Assembly: GCA_016933515.1 (NCBI GenBank)
Contig: JAFGAV010000033.1
Span: 1-35,479, forward strand
DNA: 35,479 bases
From: Candidatus Aminicenantota bacterium
GTDB lineage: Bacteria > Acidobacteriota > Aminicenantia > Aminicenantales > JAFGAV01
Direction: 5' to 3'
Shown here in pieces: positions 7,866 through 16,088 of this stretch. Position numbers and translations under genes: made by a program. The notes beneath the pieces were generated by a model. That model had not been told where the DNA came from and ran no database searches. It worked only from the letters and a program-made list of their open reading frames with translations. How positions within the stretch are numbered: position 1 is the stretch's first letter; the number at the start of each line of letters is the position of its first letter.

Positions 7866-8876
7866 TCATCCGCTCCGGGGGTGAAGGGCCCACAGGCGGG
7901 CCAGCTCATCCTCTTCGCAGCGGATCTCGGTGAAACGGGCGGCCGTGCCGTCCCGGACGAGCCGCACGCCCTGTCCCTCCACGACCCGCCCTACGTAGGC
8001 GGAGGGCGTGCCTAAACGCTTCAGGGCTCGGCTCGCGCCGTCCGCCCGATCGGGCGGCACGGTGACGGCCAGGGTTCCGGAGGAGATCATGCGGAGCGGG
8101 TCGAACGGGAACGCCTCGGCAAACCGCGTCACAACGGGGGGAATCGGAAGCCGGTTCCCGTCCACCTCGATTCCCACCTTTGAGAGGTGGGCGATCTCAA
8201 GCAGTGCCTCCAGAAGCCCGCCTCTTGTCACGTCATGCATCGCCGTCACGCCCTGCTCCGAGAGAGCCAGCGCTTCCGGAACGACGCTCACGGCCGCCAT
8301 CACGGCGCGGCCTTCCGCCAGGTCTTTTTCGCTCAAGCCTTTCTCCCGCGCGACGTCGGCGAAGTCCTGCGCGAGAATGGCCGTTCCTTCGAGCGCGATG
8401 CCCTTGGTGACCAGCACGAGGTCGCCGATTTCGGCACCGCCGGTGAGCACGGGTTTTCGGCCCGAGGCGGTGCCCAGCGCCGTGACGGCGACCAGCGGCC
8501 GCGTCAGTCCGGCCGAATATCCCGTGTGCCCGCCGATGATGCCCGCGCCGACCTCCCGGGCCGCGCCGGCGGCGTCGCGCATGATCTGTTCGAGAAGCTC
8601 CTCGTCTTCGATCCGGGGCACCAGCACAAGGAGCAAAAGCCAACGCGGCGCGATGCCGGCCGTCGCGATGTCGTTGCAGGCCACGTGCACGGCCAGCCGG
8701 CCGATGTCGCCGATCGCACCCACGATCGGATCCACATGGGAAGCGAGAATCTCATCGCCGATGCGTGTCAGCGCCGCGTCTTCGCCGAAGGTCGCGCCCA
8801 GCACGATGTCGGGATCGTCGGATCCGACAAAGGGGAAAACACGCCGCTGCAAAACACTCAGCGAGAACTTTGACAT
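7866..8876 (-). CDS. HypE-like AIR synthase-related protein
   Basis: A 336-residue protein of the PurM/HypE/SelD ATP-binding superfamily. It shows 'GATFGEDAALTRIGDEIL', 'HVACNDIATAGIAPRWLL', 'GGHTGYSAGLTRPLVAVTALG', and the HypE-like 'VLVTKGIALEGTAILAQDF' and 'AMHDVTRGGLLEALLEIA'. True HypE ends in a Cys (PRxC) that carries the cyanide group; this protein ends in HPRSG with no Cys, and no hydrogenase or other hyp gene is in the window. It is therefore a HypE paralogue with a different job, perhaps ATP-dependent dehydration or thiolation of a small substrate. The start at 8876 has a GGAGG site. It lies 44 nt after the radical-SAM gene in the same operon. Confidence 0.88.
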   Translation of the reverse strand: MSKFSLSVLQRRVFPFVGSDDPDIVLGATFGEDAALTRIGDEILASHVDPIVGAIGDIGRLAVHVACNDIATAGIAPRWLLLLVLVPRIEDEELLEQIMRDAAGAAREVGAGIIGGHTGYSAGLTRPLVAVTALGTASGRKPVLTGGAEIGDLVLVTKGIALEGTAILAQDFADVAREKGLSEKDLAEGRAVMAAVSVVPEALALSEQGVTAMHDVTRGGLLEALLEIAHLSKVGIEVDGNRLPIPPVVTRFAEAFPFDPLRMISSGTLAVTVPPDRADGASRALKRLGTPSAYVGRVVEGQGVRLVRDGTAARFTEIRCEEDELARLWALHPRSG

Positions 8877-8920
8877 GGCCCCCTCCTTGTCTTCGGCTCG
8901 ACCCTCCGGCCGACGTCCCT

Positions 8921-9886
8921 CTAGGCGCCGCCCGGTTTGAGTGTTCTCAGGAAGAACCGGCGGCCTCCGTATTCCGCTTCGACAAGCGTTCCCTCCGAAA
9001 CCAGACGGCGGATCACTTCCCAGTCCGAGCCCGCCCGATCGAGAAATTCGCTCACCGCGTCTTCCCGCATGGGATGAACGGCGGTGATGCTCAGCAAATC
9101 CTGCTCGACGTCTCCCGTGAAGGCGAAGGCATTGCCTTCGTAACCGATCAGAAACTCCGCCGCCGGACTCCCGTCGTCGTTTTTGACTTTGCCGCCGATG
9201 ATGTGGAACGCCCGGTTCAACGTCTCCTCTTTGGGCGGCCGCACCCAGGCCTCGGCGGGCGGGCGCGTCGGAACGGCGAGATACGCGACGGACGGGCTCA
9301 GTTGAGCGATCATCTCGGCCGTTTCCTCGAGATCCGTCGCTCCGTCATTGACGCCCGCGACCAGCATCGTTTCGGTCACGAGGCGCCCCGCATAGGCGTC
9401 GGCGAATCGGCGCATCCCGTCCCGGATGGCGGAGAGGCGGAGCGACCCGTGGGGGCGGTCGATTTTTCGCCAGATCTCCTCACGTGCGGCATCCGCTTTC
9501 AGGGACACCCAATCCGTCTTCAACAGCGCCGCTCTCACCTCCTCGTCCCAAAGCAGGGAGCTGTTGGTGATGACGGCGATCGGAATTCCCAACGGCCGGA
9601 GGAGATCGATCGTTCGTTCGAGACCGAGATCCAAGGTCGGCTCGCCGTCGGGAACGAATGTGAGATAGTCTATGGATTCGCCCGCTCTCCGCGACTTTTC
9701 GACCTTGTCCCGGACATCATGAAGGATTTCCTCCGGCCTGAAAAAAGACCGGCGATGCGCCTGCATTTTGATGGTGCGTCCCAACTGGCAGTAGACGCAG
9801 GCATAGGAGCAGATCTTGGGCGGGATGTTGTTGATGCCCAGGCTGCGGCCCAGGCGCCTTGAAGGGACCGGTCCGAAGGCGATCAT
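8921..9886 (-). CDS. Radical SAM protein, COG0731-like
   Basis: A 321-residue radical-SAM enzyme. The N-terminus 'FGPVPSRRLGRSLGIN' and the cluster motif C26-x3-C30-x2-C33 ('CSYACVYCQLG') are typical of the COG0731 group related to wyosine-base enzymes. 'VPDGEPTLD' supplies the GE motif for SAM binding, and 'ITNSSLL' follows as the next strand. The C-terminal 60 residues ('MREDAVSEFLDRAG...') look like a small winged-helix domain. The start at 9886 is set by AAGGAGGAG. It is the first gene of a four-gene operon with the HypE-like, membrane and HD proteins. The reaction is unknown. Confidence 0.9.
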   Translation of the reverse strand: MIAFGPVPSRRLGRSLGINNIPPKICSYACVYCQLGRTIKMQAHRRSFFRPEEILHDVRDKVEKSRRAGESIDYLTFVPDGEPTLDLGLERTIDLLRPLGIPIAVITNSSLLWDEEVRAALLKTDWVSLKADAAREEIWRKIDRPHGSLRLSAIRDGMRRFADAYAGRLVTETMLVAGVNDGATDLEETAEMIAQLSPSVAYLAVPTRPPAEAWVRPPKEETLNRAFHIIGGKVKNDDGSPAAEFLIGYEGNAFAFTGDVEQDLLSITAVHPMREDAVSEFLDRAGSDWEVIRRLVSEGTLVEAEYGGRRFFLRTLKPGGA

Positions 9887-10071
9887 GCCTCACTCCTCCT
9901 TGATCGATCGTCCCCTGCTCGGCGTGAGGGCTTCCGGCGCGACCGAAAGCTCCGAAGAGCGCCGTTCAGCCTTGCCGTCCGATCGTTGAAGCGCCCCCGG
10001 CGCCGATGCCCGAAAGAGATCAACCTCGAGGTTCTTTCGATCCGTCGAGAACGTTCCGATCTTAACAAAAT

Positions 10072-10100
10072 ATTATGCATCCAAAATGCTTTGATGTCAA
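10072..10100 (-). promoter_or_regulatory. Promoter of the radical SAM - HypE-like - membrane - HD operon
   Basis: On the minus strand a perfect TTGACA (10100-10095) and CATAAT (10077-10072, 5 of 6) are separated by 17 bp. The leader to the ATG at 9886 would be about 180 nt. This is the main content of the 330-bp gap 9887-10217; I see no gene there. On the plus strand TATAAT at 10195-10200 may serve the DUF457 gene. Confidence 0.6.
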
Positions 10101-10217
10101 AGGAAATGGACGGCCTTTCCGGACGGCTGCATTCGCTTTCGTCCAAGCCGGAGGAAGACCGTTCCTCCCGCCCCGCGGGATCGCGAATCTCTGCTATAAT
10201 GCGCCTCTGGTGGCAAG

Positions 10218-10754
10218 ATGACGCCCCTGGCTCATGCCGCGGTCGGGATGACCGCCTGGAAGCTTTCTTCGCGCCGCGGGGAGGCGAAGGCGCTTTTCAT
10301 TTTCATGCTCGTCTCCTGCCTCCCCGACATCGATCTCCTCTTTTACCATCTTTTCGGGCGCCCCGAAGTTTTCAAGCATCAGCTCTATTCCCACAACATT
10401 TTTTTCGCCCTGCTTTCGGCGGCGGTCTTTTTCCCGCTGTTGAAAACGAAGAGGGAAAAAGCGGCCCTGACGCTCGTGGCCCTCTCCCATCTCGTCATGG
10501 ATGTTTTCGTCGTGGACGACGTGGCGCCCGTAGGATTCCGTCCGTTTTGGCCGCTGTCGAACCTCCTTTTGAGCTTCGGGTTTTTTCCCTATGTCCGGCG
10601 CGGGACGCCGGCCCAGGTCTTGACCGTTGAAAACCTTTTCGCTTTGGGTTTGGAAACGGCCCTGTTCGCCGTCCCCGCCCTGATTTTCTGCCGCCGGGAG
10701 TTGGGGTATTTGTGGAAAACTCGAGTTCTCAAGAAAGATGCCAATTCCGCTTGA
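10218..10754 (+). CDS. DUF457 / YdjM-type membrane-bound metal-dependent hydrolase
   Basis: A 178-residue integral membrane protein. It has the family's His and Asp pattern: His6 in 'PLAHAAVG', 'CLPDIDLLF' (Asp37, Asp39), 'YSHNIFFALL' (His59) and 'LSHLVMDVF' (His91, Asp95). About four hydrophobic segments hold these residues. DUF457/YdjM proteins are thought to be metal-dependent hydrolases of the inner membrane, with substrates unknown. A TATAAT box lies 18 nt before the start codon, and no strong Shine-Dalgarno is present, so the transcript leader may be very short. A broken copy of the same gene and flanks is at 2487-2790. Confidence 0.85.
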   Translation: MTPLAHAAVGMTAWKLSSRRGEAKALFIFMLVSCLPDIDLLFYHLFGRPEVFKHQLYSHNIFFALLSAAVFFPLLKTKREKAALTLVALSHLVMDVFVVDDVAPVGFRPFWPLSNLLLSFGFFPYVRRGTPAQVLTVENLFALGLETALFAVPALIFCRRELGYLWKTRVLKKDANSA

Positions 10755-10949
10755 TGCTCTCTTCCGGCTCTGACCGGCGCCGTTCTGGCCCCGGCCATCG
10801 TCTCTTCCCCGGCGGAGAAGGAAAGGCGCGCGTAGCTCGCGGCCGCTTCCGCTTTTTCGGGATTCGCTCTCCGTCCGACTCTCAGAATGACATTTGCCTC
10901 CCGGAAGGAGCCGCCGGCATCAGCGGTGCGGCATGGACAAGACGATCGT

Positions 10950-10979
10950 TTGCATTCGTCAAAGCCTTTGGTTTATGGT
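10950..10979 (+). promoter_or_regulatory. Candidate promoter of the M1 peptidase gene
   Basis: TTGCAT (10950-10955), an 18-bp spacer and TATGGT (10974-10979) lie about 60 nt before the chosen start at 11041. A small inverted repeat (CGTTC / GAACG) follows near 10985-10998. The match is moderate. The rest of the 286-bp gap 10755-11040 holds no gene I can support. Confidence 0.35.
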
Positions 10980-11040
10980 AGGGCCGTTCGCAAGAACGCC
11001 GTTTCGGCGATTCCGCCTTCGGAGACGGCGAGGAGTTGTC

Positions 11041-12972
11041 ATGAATCGCTTTTTGGGGAAAACGTTCACTCTCTTTCTTCTGGGGGCCGTCGCCTTCCGG
11101 TTCGCACCGGCCCAGCCCGTGGTGGCCTATGACATCAAGGCCCGTCTCGACCCGGCGTCGAAAACGGTCGCCGGCGAGGAGCGGCTCGTCTGGTTCAACG
11201 CTTCGAGCTCGGCCGTGACGACCGTTCCCTTTCATTTGTATCTCAACGCCTTCCGAAACAACCGTTCGACGTTCATGAAGGAAAGCGGCCGCGCGGGGGA
11301 AGGCCGACAGGCCGAAGATTGGGGGCATTGCCGGGTGAAGGGCATCCGGCTCGAGAGCGGGGAAGACCTGCTGCCCTCGATGCGCTTTCTTCAGCCGGAT
11401 GACGGAAACCCGGACGACAGGACGGTCATGGAGGTCGCTCTCCCCAAGCCGGTGGAGCCCGGCGGGTCCGCCGTCTTTCTCATCACCTTCGAATCCAAGC
11501 TTCCCCGGGTCGTCGCCCGCTCAGGCTGGCATCGGAATTTCTTTATGGTCGCCCAGTGGTTTCCCAAGGTGGGCGTGCTGCTCGACGGCGGCTGGAACTG
11601 CCATCAGTATCATGCCCGTTCGGAATTTTTCGCCGATTTCGGGAGCTACCGCGTGGAAATCACGACTCCGTCCGATTTCGTCGTCGGCGCCACGGGCCGG
11701 CGCATCGACAGGAGGGAAAACAAGGACGGATCGGTCACGGTCGTCCACGAGCAGGACCGCATTCACGACTTCGCCTGGGCGGCCTGCCCGGATTTCCTCG
11801 AGTATCGAAAGAGATTTCGCCTTGAGGAGCCGCGGGTGGAAACCGACATGATTTTCCTCATCCACAAGGACCATCAGAAGCTCATGCCCAGGCACCTGAA
11901 AGCTCTCACCCATGCTCTGGAGTTCTACAGCCGGAGCTTCGGTCCCTATCCCTACCCGACGATCACGCTCGTCGATCCGGCGCCGGGAGCCCAAGCCGCG
12001 GGCGGCATGGAATATCCCACCTTGTTCACCACGATGTCCCTGGCCTGGCTCCCGTCATGGATCCGTCTCCCGGAGATGGTCACCATTCATGAATTCGGAC
12101 ACAACTACTGGTACGGCATGATCGGCTCGAACGAGTTCGAGGAGGCCTGGCTCGACGAGGGAATCAACACCTACTCCGAGATCAAAGCCCTCGCCGCCTA
12201 TCCGGGAGGAGGAGATCTGATTTCGCTCTGCGGGCTCGACATCAGCGACCTGGAGCAGCATCAGCTTTCCGTCTTTCTCTCGGGCAAATTCGATCCCGTC
12301 GTCCGGAACAGCTGGGAATTCGTCAGCGGCGGGAGCTACAGTCTCAACGTCTACGCCAAGGCCGGCCTGGCCCTCCTGATGCTTGAAAGGATGCTCGGCC
12401 CGGACGTCATGGACCGGATCATGAAGGCCTTTTTCGGACGTTGGCGGTTCGGGCATCCGACGACGACGGATTTCGTCGCCGCGGCCGAGGAAGAGAGCGG
12501 CCGGGATCTGGGCTGGTTTTTCGATCAGTTCTTTTACAGCCCCGACGCGCTCGACTACGCCGTGGGCAGCCTGAGCTCCGAGCCGGTCCCCGATTTCGCC
12601 GGGATCGACGACGAGGGGGAGATCGCGGGCGCTTCTCCGGCGTCCCGGACTACGAAACCGGACGTCTACCGAAACGAAGCGGTCATCGTCCGCCTGGGCG
12701 AGCATGTTTTTCCCCAGGAGATCGAAGCGGTTTTCGAGGGCGGACGGACGATCCTCGAGCGCTGGGACGGCCGGGAGAGGTGGAAACGGTTCGTCTGGAC
12801 GAGTCCCGACCGGGTGCGGTCCGTCCGGCTCGATCCCCGCGGCGTCATGGTCTTGGACGCGAACACGGCCAACAATTCGCGGACGCGGGAACGGGACGAG
12901 AGGCTTCCTCGAAAAATCGGATTGAGGCTCATGGGGGCGCTGCAGCGGATTTGGGCCCTCATGGCCTTCTAG
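11041..12972 (+). CDS. Secreted M1-family zinc metallopeptidase
   Basis: A 643-residue aminopeptidase-type enzyme with a signal peptide (residues about 1-24, ending FAPAQP). The zinc site is H350-EFG-H354 with Glu373 in 'AWLDEG' as third ligand, the M1 spacing HExxH-x18-E. The exopeptidase loop is 'GGMEYP' (321-326), the counterpart of GAMEN, with Glu324 binding the substrate N-terminus. A Tyr for transition-state binding is likely in 'GGSYSLNVYAKAG'. The start is the ATG at 11041, which has GAGGAG 5 nt upstream and begins the signal peptide; upstream codons are spurious. It is followed after 9 nt by the membrane-protein gene, so the two are probably co-transcribed. Confidence 0.92.
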   Translation: MNRFLGKTFTLFLLGAVAFRFAPAQPVVAYDIKARLDPASKTVAGEERLVWFNASSSAVTTVPFHLYLNAFRNNRSTFMKESGRAGEGRQAEDWGHCRVKGIRLESGEDLLPSMRFLQPDDGNPDDRTVMEVALPKPVEPGGSAVFLITFESKLPRVVARSGWHRNFFMVAQWFPKVGVLLDGGWNCHQYHARSEFFADFGSYRVEITTPSDFVVGATGRRIDRRENKDGSVTVVHEQDRIHDFAWAACPDFLEYRKRFRLEEPRVETDMIFLIHKDHQKLMPRHLKALTHALEFYSRSFGPYPYPTITLVDPAPGAQAAGGMEYPTLFTTMSLAWLPSWIRLPEMVTIHEFGHNYWYGMIGSNEFEEAWLDEGINTYSEIKALAAYPGGGDLISLCGLDISDLEQHQLSVFLSGKFDPVVRNSWEFVSGGSYSLNVYAKAGLALLMLERMLGPDVMDRIMKAFFGRWRFGHPTTTDFVAAAEEESGRDLGWFFDQFFYSPDALDYAVGSLSSEPVPDFAGIDDEGEIAGASPASRTTKPDVYRNEAVIVRLGEHVFPQEIEAVFEGGRTILERWDGRERWKRFVWTSPDRVRSVRLDPRGVMVLDANTANNSRTRERDERLPRKIGLRLMGALQRIWALMAF

Positions 12973-12981
12973 GAGACTGAG

Positions 12982-13965
12982 ATGAGCATCAGCCGTTACT
13001 ATCTCCTGGGTTGGGGCGACGCCGTCCGGCAGCCGAAAATGGCTTTTCTTCTCTGGGTCCTGAACGCCCTCAGCGGCCTGGTTGTCTATTTCGGAGCGTG
13101 CGGACTCATGCGGCGCGCGTTCGGTCACTCGCTTCTCGGCTCGGAGCTCAGCGAACGGTTCGCTTTCCGGGGCGTCATGGAGCTTCTCCAGCGCCACGGC
13201 CGCGACGTCGCGGCGCTCGCCGGCACCGTTTTGATCCTGACGGCGGCGACGTATCTTCTGTCGCTTTTTCTTTCGGGAGGGGTCCTGCACGTCCTCAAGA
13301 CCGCCCGCAATCCGAAGAGCGGGGAAAAGGAAAGCCGGGTCGCCGCGCTGTTTTTTGAGGGAGCGGGCCGGTATTTCGGCCGGTTCCTGCGGCTGGAAAT
13401 CGTCGCGTTGCCCATGTGGATCGTCTTCGGCATCCTGCTCTTTGTTTTCTCCGGCATCGCCGGAAACGCGAGCGACGGCTGGGAAAAAGAACGCTTGGGA
13501 TTCGCCCTCGTTCTCGCCCTGGTCGGCGCGGCCGTCCTTTTCGTCTTCCTGGGGATGATGATCGTCGATTACGCCCGCATTCAACTCGTGGCCACAGACG
13601 GCCGGCGCGTCTTCAAGGTCTTCCTTGGGACCTTGAAGTTCGCCGCCCGGCGGTTCTTCAAACTGTTGGGGCTGGCCGTGTTTTTTCTAATCACCATGGG
13701 GATCGTCCTGGCTTTGGGCGAGGCGGTGGCCCGGCTTCTGGGCGGAAAAGGGGCGGTCGTGACGGCGCTGGGATTCGGCGTCCAGCAGGTCTTGGTTCTC
13801 GCCCTGCTCGGCGCGCGGATCGCCTTTCTTGGGGCGCAAGCCCGGCTCAGCGAGAGGGAGAGGGTTTCGGCGCTGGATTTACCGCCCGCCGCCCAGGACG
13901 CGGGCGGGGAGCAGAAAGAGCGCCCTGACAAAGCCCAGAGCCCCTTCGACGGCGATGCCCAATAG
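12982..13965 (+). CDS. Six-helix membrane protein of unknown function
   Basis: A 327-residue integral membrane protein with about six hydrophobic segments (near residues 20-41, 79-103, 137-160, 172-197, 226-250 and 260-285). The segment 'DYARIQLVATDGRRVFKVFLGTLKF' between helices 4 and 5 resembles the conserved loop of DUF4013-like or glycerophosphodiesterase-membrane-domain-like proteins, without catalytic residues I can name. It begins 9 nt after the M1 peptidase stop. Its last 29 codons run over the 3' end of an opposing gene (13879-14073), and this tail ('LDLPPAAQDAGGEQKERPD') is hydrophilic and low-complexity. Confidence 0.75.
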   Translation: MSISRYYLLGWGDAVRQPKMAFLLWVLNALSGLVVYFGACGLMRRAFGHSLLGSELSERFAFRGVMELLQRHGRDVAALAGTVLILTAATYLLSLFLSGGVLHVLKTARNPKSGEKESRVAALFFEGAGRYFGRFLRLEIVALPMWIVFGILLFVFSGIAGNASDGWEKERLGFALVLALVGAAVLFVFLGMMIVDYARIQLVATDGRRVFKVFLGTLKFAARRFFKLLGLAVFFLITMGIVLALGEAVARLLGGKGAVVTALGFGVQQVLVLALLGARIAFLGAQARLSERERVSALDLPPAAQDAGGEQKERPDKAQSPFDGDAQ

Positions 13966-14073
13966 CCGAAAGGGAAGAAGGAACAGCCAGACGATCGGAT
14001 ATAAAATCAAGGCCAACAGGGCCACGGGCCAGCAGAAAATCAGCACCAGGAGCCAGAGCACGAATTTCGTCAT
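13879..14073 (-). CDS. Small (64 aa) conserved-looking membrane protein
   Basis: A 64-residue, almost wholly hydrophobic protein: 'MTKFVLWLLVLIFCWPVALL' begins it, then a 'YPIVWLFLLPFRLLGIAVEG' segment and an 'RALFLLPARVLGGGR' end. This pattern matches a small bacterial membrane protein I have seen in several phyla, of unknown role. The ATG at 14073 has GGAGG 7 nt upstream. Two membrane segments or one re-entrant hairpin are likely. Its last 87 nt overlap the 3' end of the convergent membrane-protein gene. The strong ribosome site and the non-random hydrophobic design argue that it is real rather than an antisense shadow. Confidence 0.72.
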   Translation of the reverse strand: MTKFVLWLLVLIFCWPVALLALILYPIVWLFLLPFRLLGIAVEGALGFVRALFLLPARVLGGGR

Positions 14074-14203
14074 CCCGAATCCTCCATAGATATCTACGCA
14101 TGGGGATGCCTCGAGGTTCATGTTGAATCGATATTTTTTAAAGCGCGGCCTGAGGATTGCGCTATGATGGGGACAAATCGCAGGCTGGTCGGCATTATCC
14201 GCC

Positions 14204-14692
14204 ATGGAGCGTGAAAAAAAGGTCCTGGAAACGCTGGAAGGGTTGGGGATCGCTTTCACCCGGCACGAGCACCCGCCCGTCTTCACCGCTGAAGAGGCCG
14301 CGGTCCACTGGCGGGGCGTCGCCGGGGCCCATTGCAAGAACCTTTTCGTCCGAAACCAGAAAGGGAATCGTCATTACCTCATCATCCTGCCGATCGCCAA
14401 AAAAGCCGACCTCCGATGGCTGGCCCGCGCCCTGGGCGAGGACCGCTTCAGCTTCGCCTCGGCCCAGAGGCTCGAGCGCTTCCTGGGGCTCGAGCCCGGA
14501 TCGGTCTCGCCGTTCGGCCTCGTCAACGACGTGAAAAAAGAAGTCGTGGTGGTCCTCGACGAAGACCTGAGAGCGGCCTCCCCGCTGAATTTTCACCCCA
14601 ACGTCAACACGGCCACGCTGAGCATCGCCTCAGGGGATTTCGAGAAGTTTCTGTCCTGGTGCGGGAACAAGGTGTTGTGGATCCGAGTCTGA
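14204..14692 (+). CDS. prdX: Prolyl-tRNA editing protein (YbaK/ProX/PrdX family)
   Basis: A 162-residue trans-editing deacylase that removes a mischarged amino acid, usually Ala, from tRNA-Pro. The family signatures are visible: 'YEL/HEHPPVFTAEEA'-like start ('FTRHEHPPVFTAEEAA'), 'GAHCKNLFVRNQKGNRHYL', 'GLEPGSVSPFGLVND' and 'FHPNVNTATLSIAS'. The 'KNLFVRN' block with its Lys is the conserved catalytic region. The length is normal for a stand-alone ProX/PrdX. A TATGAT at 14163-14168 lies about 35 nt upstream. There is no obvious strong Shine-Dalgarno before the ATG at 14204. Confidence 0.93.
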   Translation: MEREKKVLETLEGLGIAFTRHEHPPVFTAEEAAVHWRGVAGAHCKNLFVRNQKGNRHYLIILPIAKKADLRWLARALGEDRFSFASAQRLERFLGLEPGSVSPFGLVNDVKKEVVVVLDEDLRAASPLNFHPNVNTATLSIASGDFEKFLSWCGNKVLWIRV

Positions 14693-14742
14693 CGCCCCGC
14701 TCTCCGGCGGTTGGGTATCTCTTCCCCGTGGATCTGACGGCC

Positions 14743-15678
14743 TCAAGGAACTTGTGAGATGCGCGGAGGATCTCCGGCCGCTTTAAGGCGGGCGAGCTCG
14801 GCCTCGGCGGCGATGAACCCGAAGGCCGGCCAGTAGTCGAGGCTCAAGATTTTTTCCATGATCTCCAGGGCTTCGGCCCGGCGGCCGTTGACCAGTCGCC
14901 AGACGGCGAGACCGTTGCCCAGGGTCGCGGCGTCGAGAGGAGAGGTTGCCGCCAAATCCAGGATGTCCTGCTCCGATTTCAGCCCTTTGTAGAGCAGGAG
15001 AAGGTTGAGGTAGGAGATGTTCTCGCCGACCGGCATGTCCGGGGTGATGCCTTCCAACAGTGCGGCCGCCTCGGCGTCCTGTCCCAGGCGACGGAGAGTC
15101 AGATAGAGCCAGTGGCTCACGGCCGCGACGCCGCCCTCGTCGGCGGCGGCGGCGAGACAGGCCTCATAGACGGGCCGGGCCATCTTGTAACTCCCCTCGA
15201 GGTAGAAAGCCAGCCCTAAGTGGTAAAGGATGTCGAAATCACCGGCCTTAAGGGTCCGAGCCTTGACCAGGTCCAGGATCGCTTTTTCGAATTCACGGAT
15301 CGAGATGAAGCGGTGGCCCCGGTGACGGAAGAGCGCGGCGTTGTCCGACCAGCGCATGATGCCTTCGGTATAAATCTCGATGGCTTCGTTGTATCGCCAA
15401 AGGGCGGCCAGCCGGCGGCCGTGGAGAATCAAAGATTCCGGGTCGTTCGGACGGGCCTTGCGCCGGGCCAGGGCGTCGGCCAGATCTTTTTCAAGTTTGG
15501 CCAGTTCCTCGCCCGCGGCGGGGGTTGCGTATAGGGGTCGGCCGAGAAGGGAGGTGACCTCGGGTTCGGCCGGTGTTTCCTGCCCGTCCGCCGCCGAAGC
15601 GAGCTCGGGAACAAGCGAAGAGATTCCCAGCGCCAGAAAAGCGATGCCGAGGCCGATCGCGGATTTGAGTGTTTTCAT
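14743..15678 (-). CDS. Exported TPR-repeat protein
   Basis: A 311-residue protein with a signal peptide (MKTLKSAIGLGIAFLALG..., cleavage near ELASAAD). The mature part is helical with TPR-like pairs: 'SLILHGRRLAALWRYNEAIE', 'ALFRHRGHRFISIREFEKAI', 'DILYHLGLAFYLEGSYKMAR' and later helices to about residue 260. TPR units usually scaffold protein contacts, here in the periplasm. The start at 15678 has GGGAG at good spacing; the frame stays open further upstream only through the dodecin gene region. It lies 53 nt after dodecin on the same strand and may share its promoter. Confidence 0.82.
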   Translation of the reverse strand: MKTLKSAIGLGIAFLALGISSLVPELASAADGQETPAEPEVTSLLGRPLYATPAAGEELAKLEKDLADALARRKARPNDPESLILHGRRLAALWRYNEAIEIYTEGIMRWSDNAALFRHRGHRFISIREFEKAILDLVKARTLKAGDFDILYHLGLAFYLEGSYKMARPVYEACLAAAADEGGVAAVSHWLYLTLRRLGQDAEAAALLEGITPDMPVGENISYLNLLLLYKGLKSEQDILDLAATSPLDAATLGNGLAVWRLVNGRRAEALEIMEKILSLDYWPAFGFIAAEAELARLKAAGDPPRISQVP

Positions 15679-15731
15679 GAAAGTCTCCCTAGAATGGAGG
15701 TCGCTCTTTTTTTCCTGGGTCGGTGCCTTCC

Positions 15732-15923
15732 TCATGCTTCGAAGGCGATCTTGAGCACGACCTGAAATTCCCGGATCTTGTCTTCGCGAACCGCGCCGCG
15801 CTGTTCGACGACCTGAAAAAAATGGATTTTATTCCCTTCCGCCGACACTCTGTCCACAGCGTCGCGGACGGCCTCCGAAAAACCCGAGGACGACGTTCCG
15901 ACGACTTCGATCATCTTCAGCAT
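15732..15923 (-). CDS. Dodecin (flavin-binding)
   Basis: A 63-residue dodecin: 'MLKMIEVVGTSSSGFSEAV' and 'AVDRVSAEGNKIHFFQVVEQ' followed by 'DKIREFQVVLKIAFEA', which is the beta-alpha-beta-beta fold of these dodecameric riboflavin/FMN-storing proteins. The conserved 'EVVGTS' and 'VVEQRG' motifs are intact; the usual flavin-stacking Trp is absent here, with Phe55-type aromatics instead. Archaeal and bacterial dodecins are 65-70 residues, so the length is right. GAGAGG precedes the ATG at 15923. Its promoter (15997-15969) is next to a mobile element. Confidence 0.92.
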   Translation of the reverse strand: MLKMIEVVGTSSSGFSEAVRDAVDRVSAEGNKIHFFQVVEQRGAVREDKIREFQVVLKIAFEA

Positions 15924-15968
15924 GAGGGCACCTCTCTTCGTTACAGAGTCTGCATTTTCAAGCCACCA

Positions 15969-15997
15969 GTATGAGGGGCGTCCCGCAGCCTGTCAAG
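15969..15997 (-). promoter_or_regulatory. Promoter of dodecin, abutting a mobile-element target duplication
   Basis: On the minus strand TTGACA (15997-15992), 17 bp, then CATACT (15974-15969). The leader to the dodecin ATG is about 40 nt. The -35 directly follows the 9-bp target duplication (15998-16006) of the 82-bp element. Confidence 0.55.
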
Positions 15998-16006
15998 GCG
16001 CGAGAG

Positions 16007-16088
16007 GCTCTATGACGCCTTGTGTGGTGAATTCTAGTCTGAGGCCCAATGCTCACGCTAATGGATCGCACAAAACGTCATGGAGCCG
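16007..16088. mobile_element. MITE-like 82-bp palindromic element, copy 1, with 9-bp target duplication
   Basis: An 82-bp imperfect palindrome. The ends are GGCTCTATGACG and CGTCATGGAGCC; 16 of the outer 19 positions pair. It is flanked by perfect 9-bp direct repeats GGCGCGAGA at 15998-16006 and 16089-16097, which is the mark of a transposition event. In reverse complement it matches copy 2 (24888-24969) at 74 of 82 positions. It has no coding capacity, so it must be moved in trans. A 9-bp duplication suits IS256-, IS4- or IS1-type transposases; an IS256-type relic is at 22.5-22.8 kb. It sits in the 416-bp gap between dodecin and the Cys-rich peptide gene. Confidence 0.85.

Noticed and set aside
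9883-10146. 87-codon minus-strand frame upstream of the radical SAM gene
   Set aside because: Arg/Ser-rich composition, no ribosome site, and the operon promoter lies inside it.
16007-16088. Integron attC site or CRISPR-like repeat
   Set aside because: No GTTRRRY/RYYYAAC core sites, only two copies 8.9 kb apart, and flanking 9-bp duplications that point to transposition.
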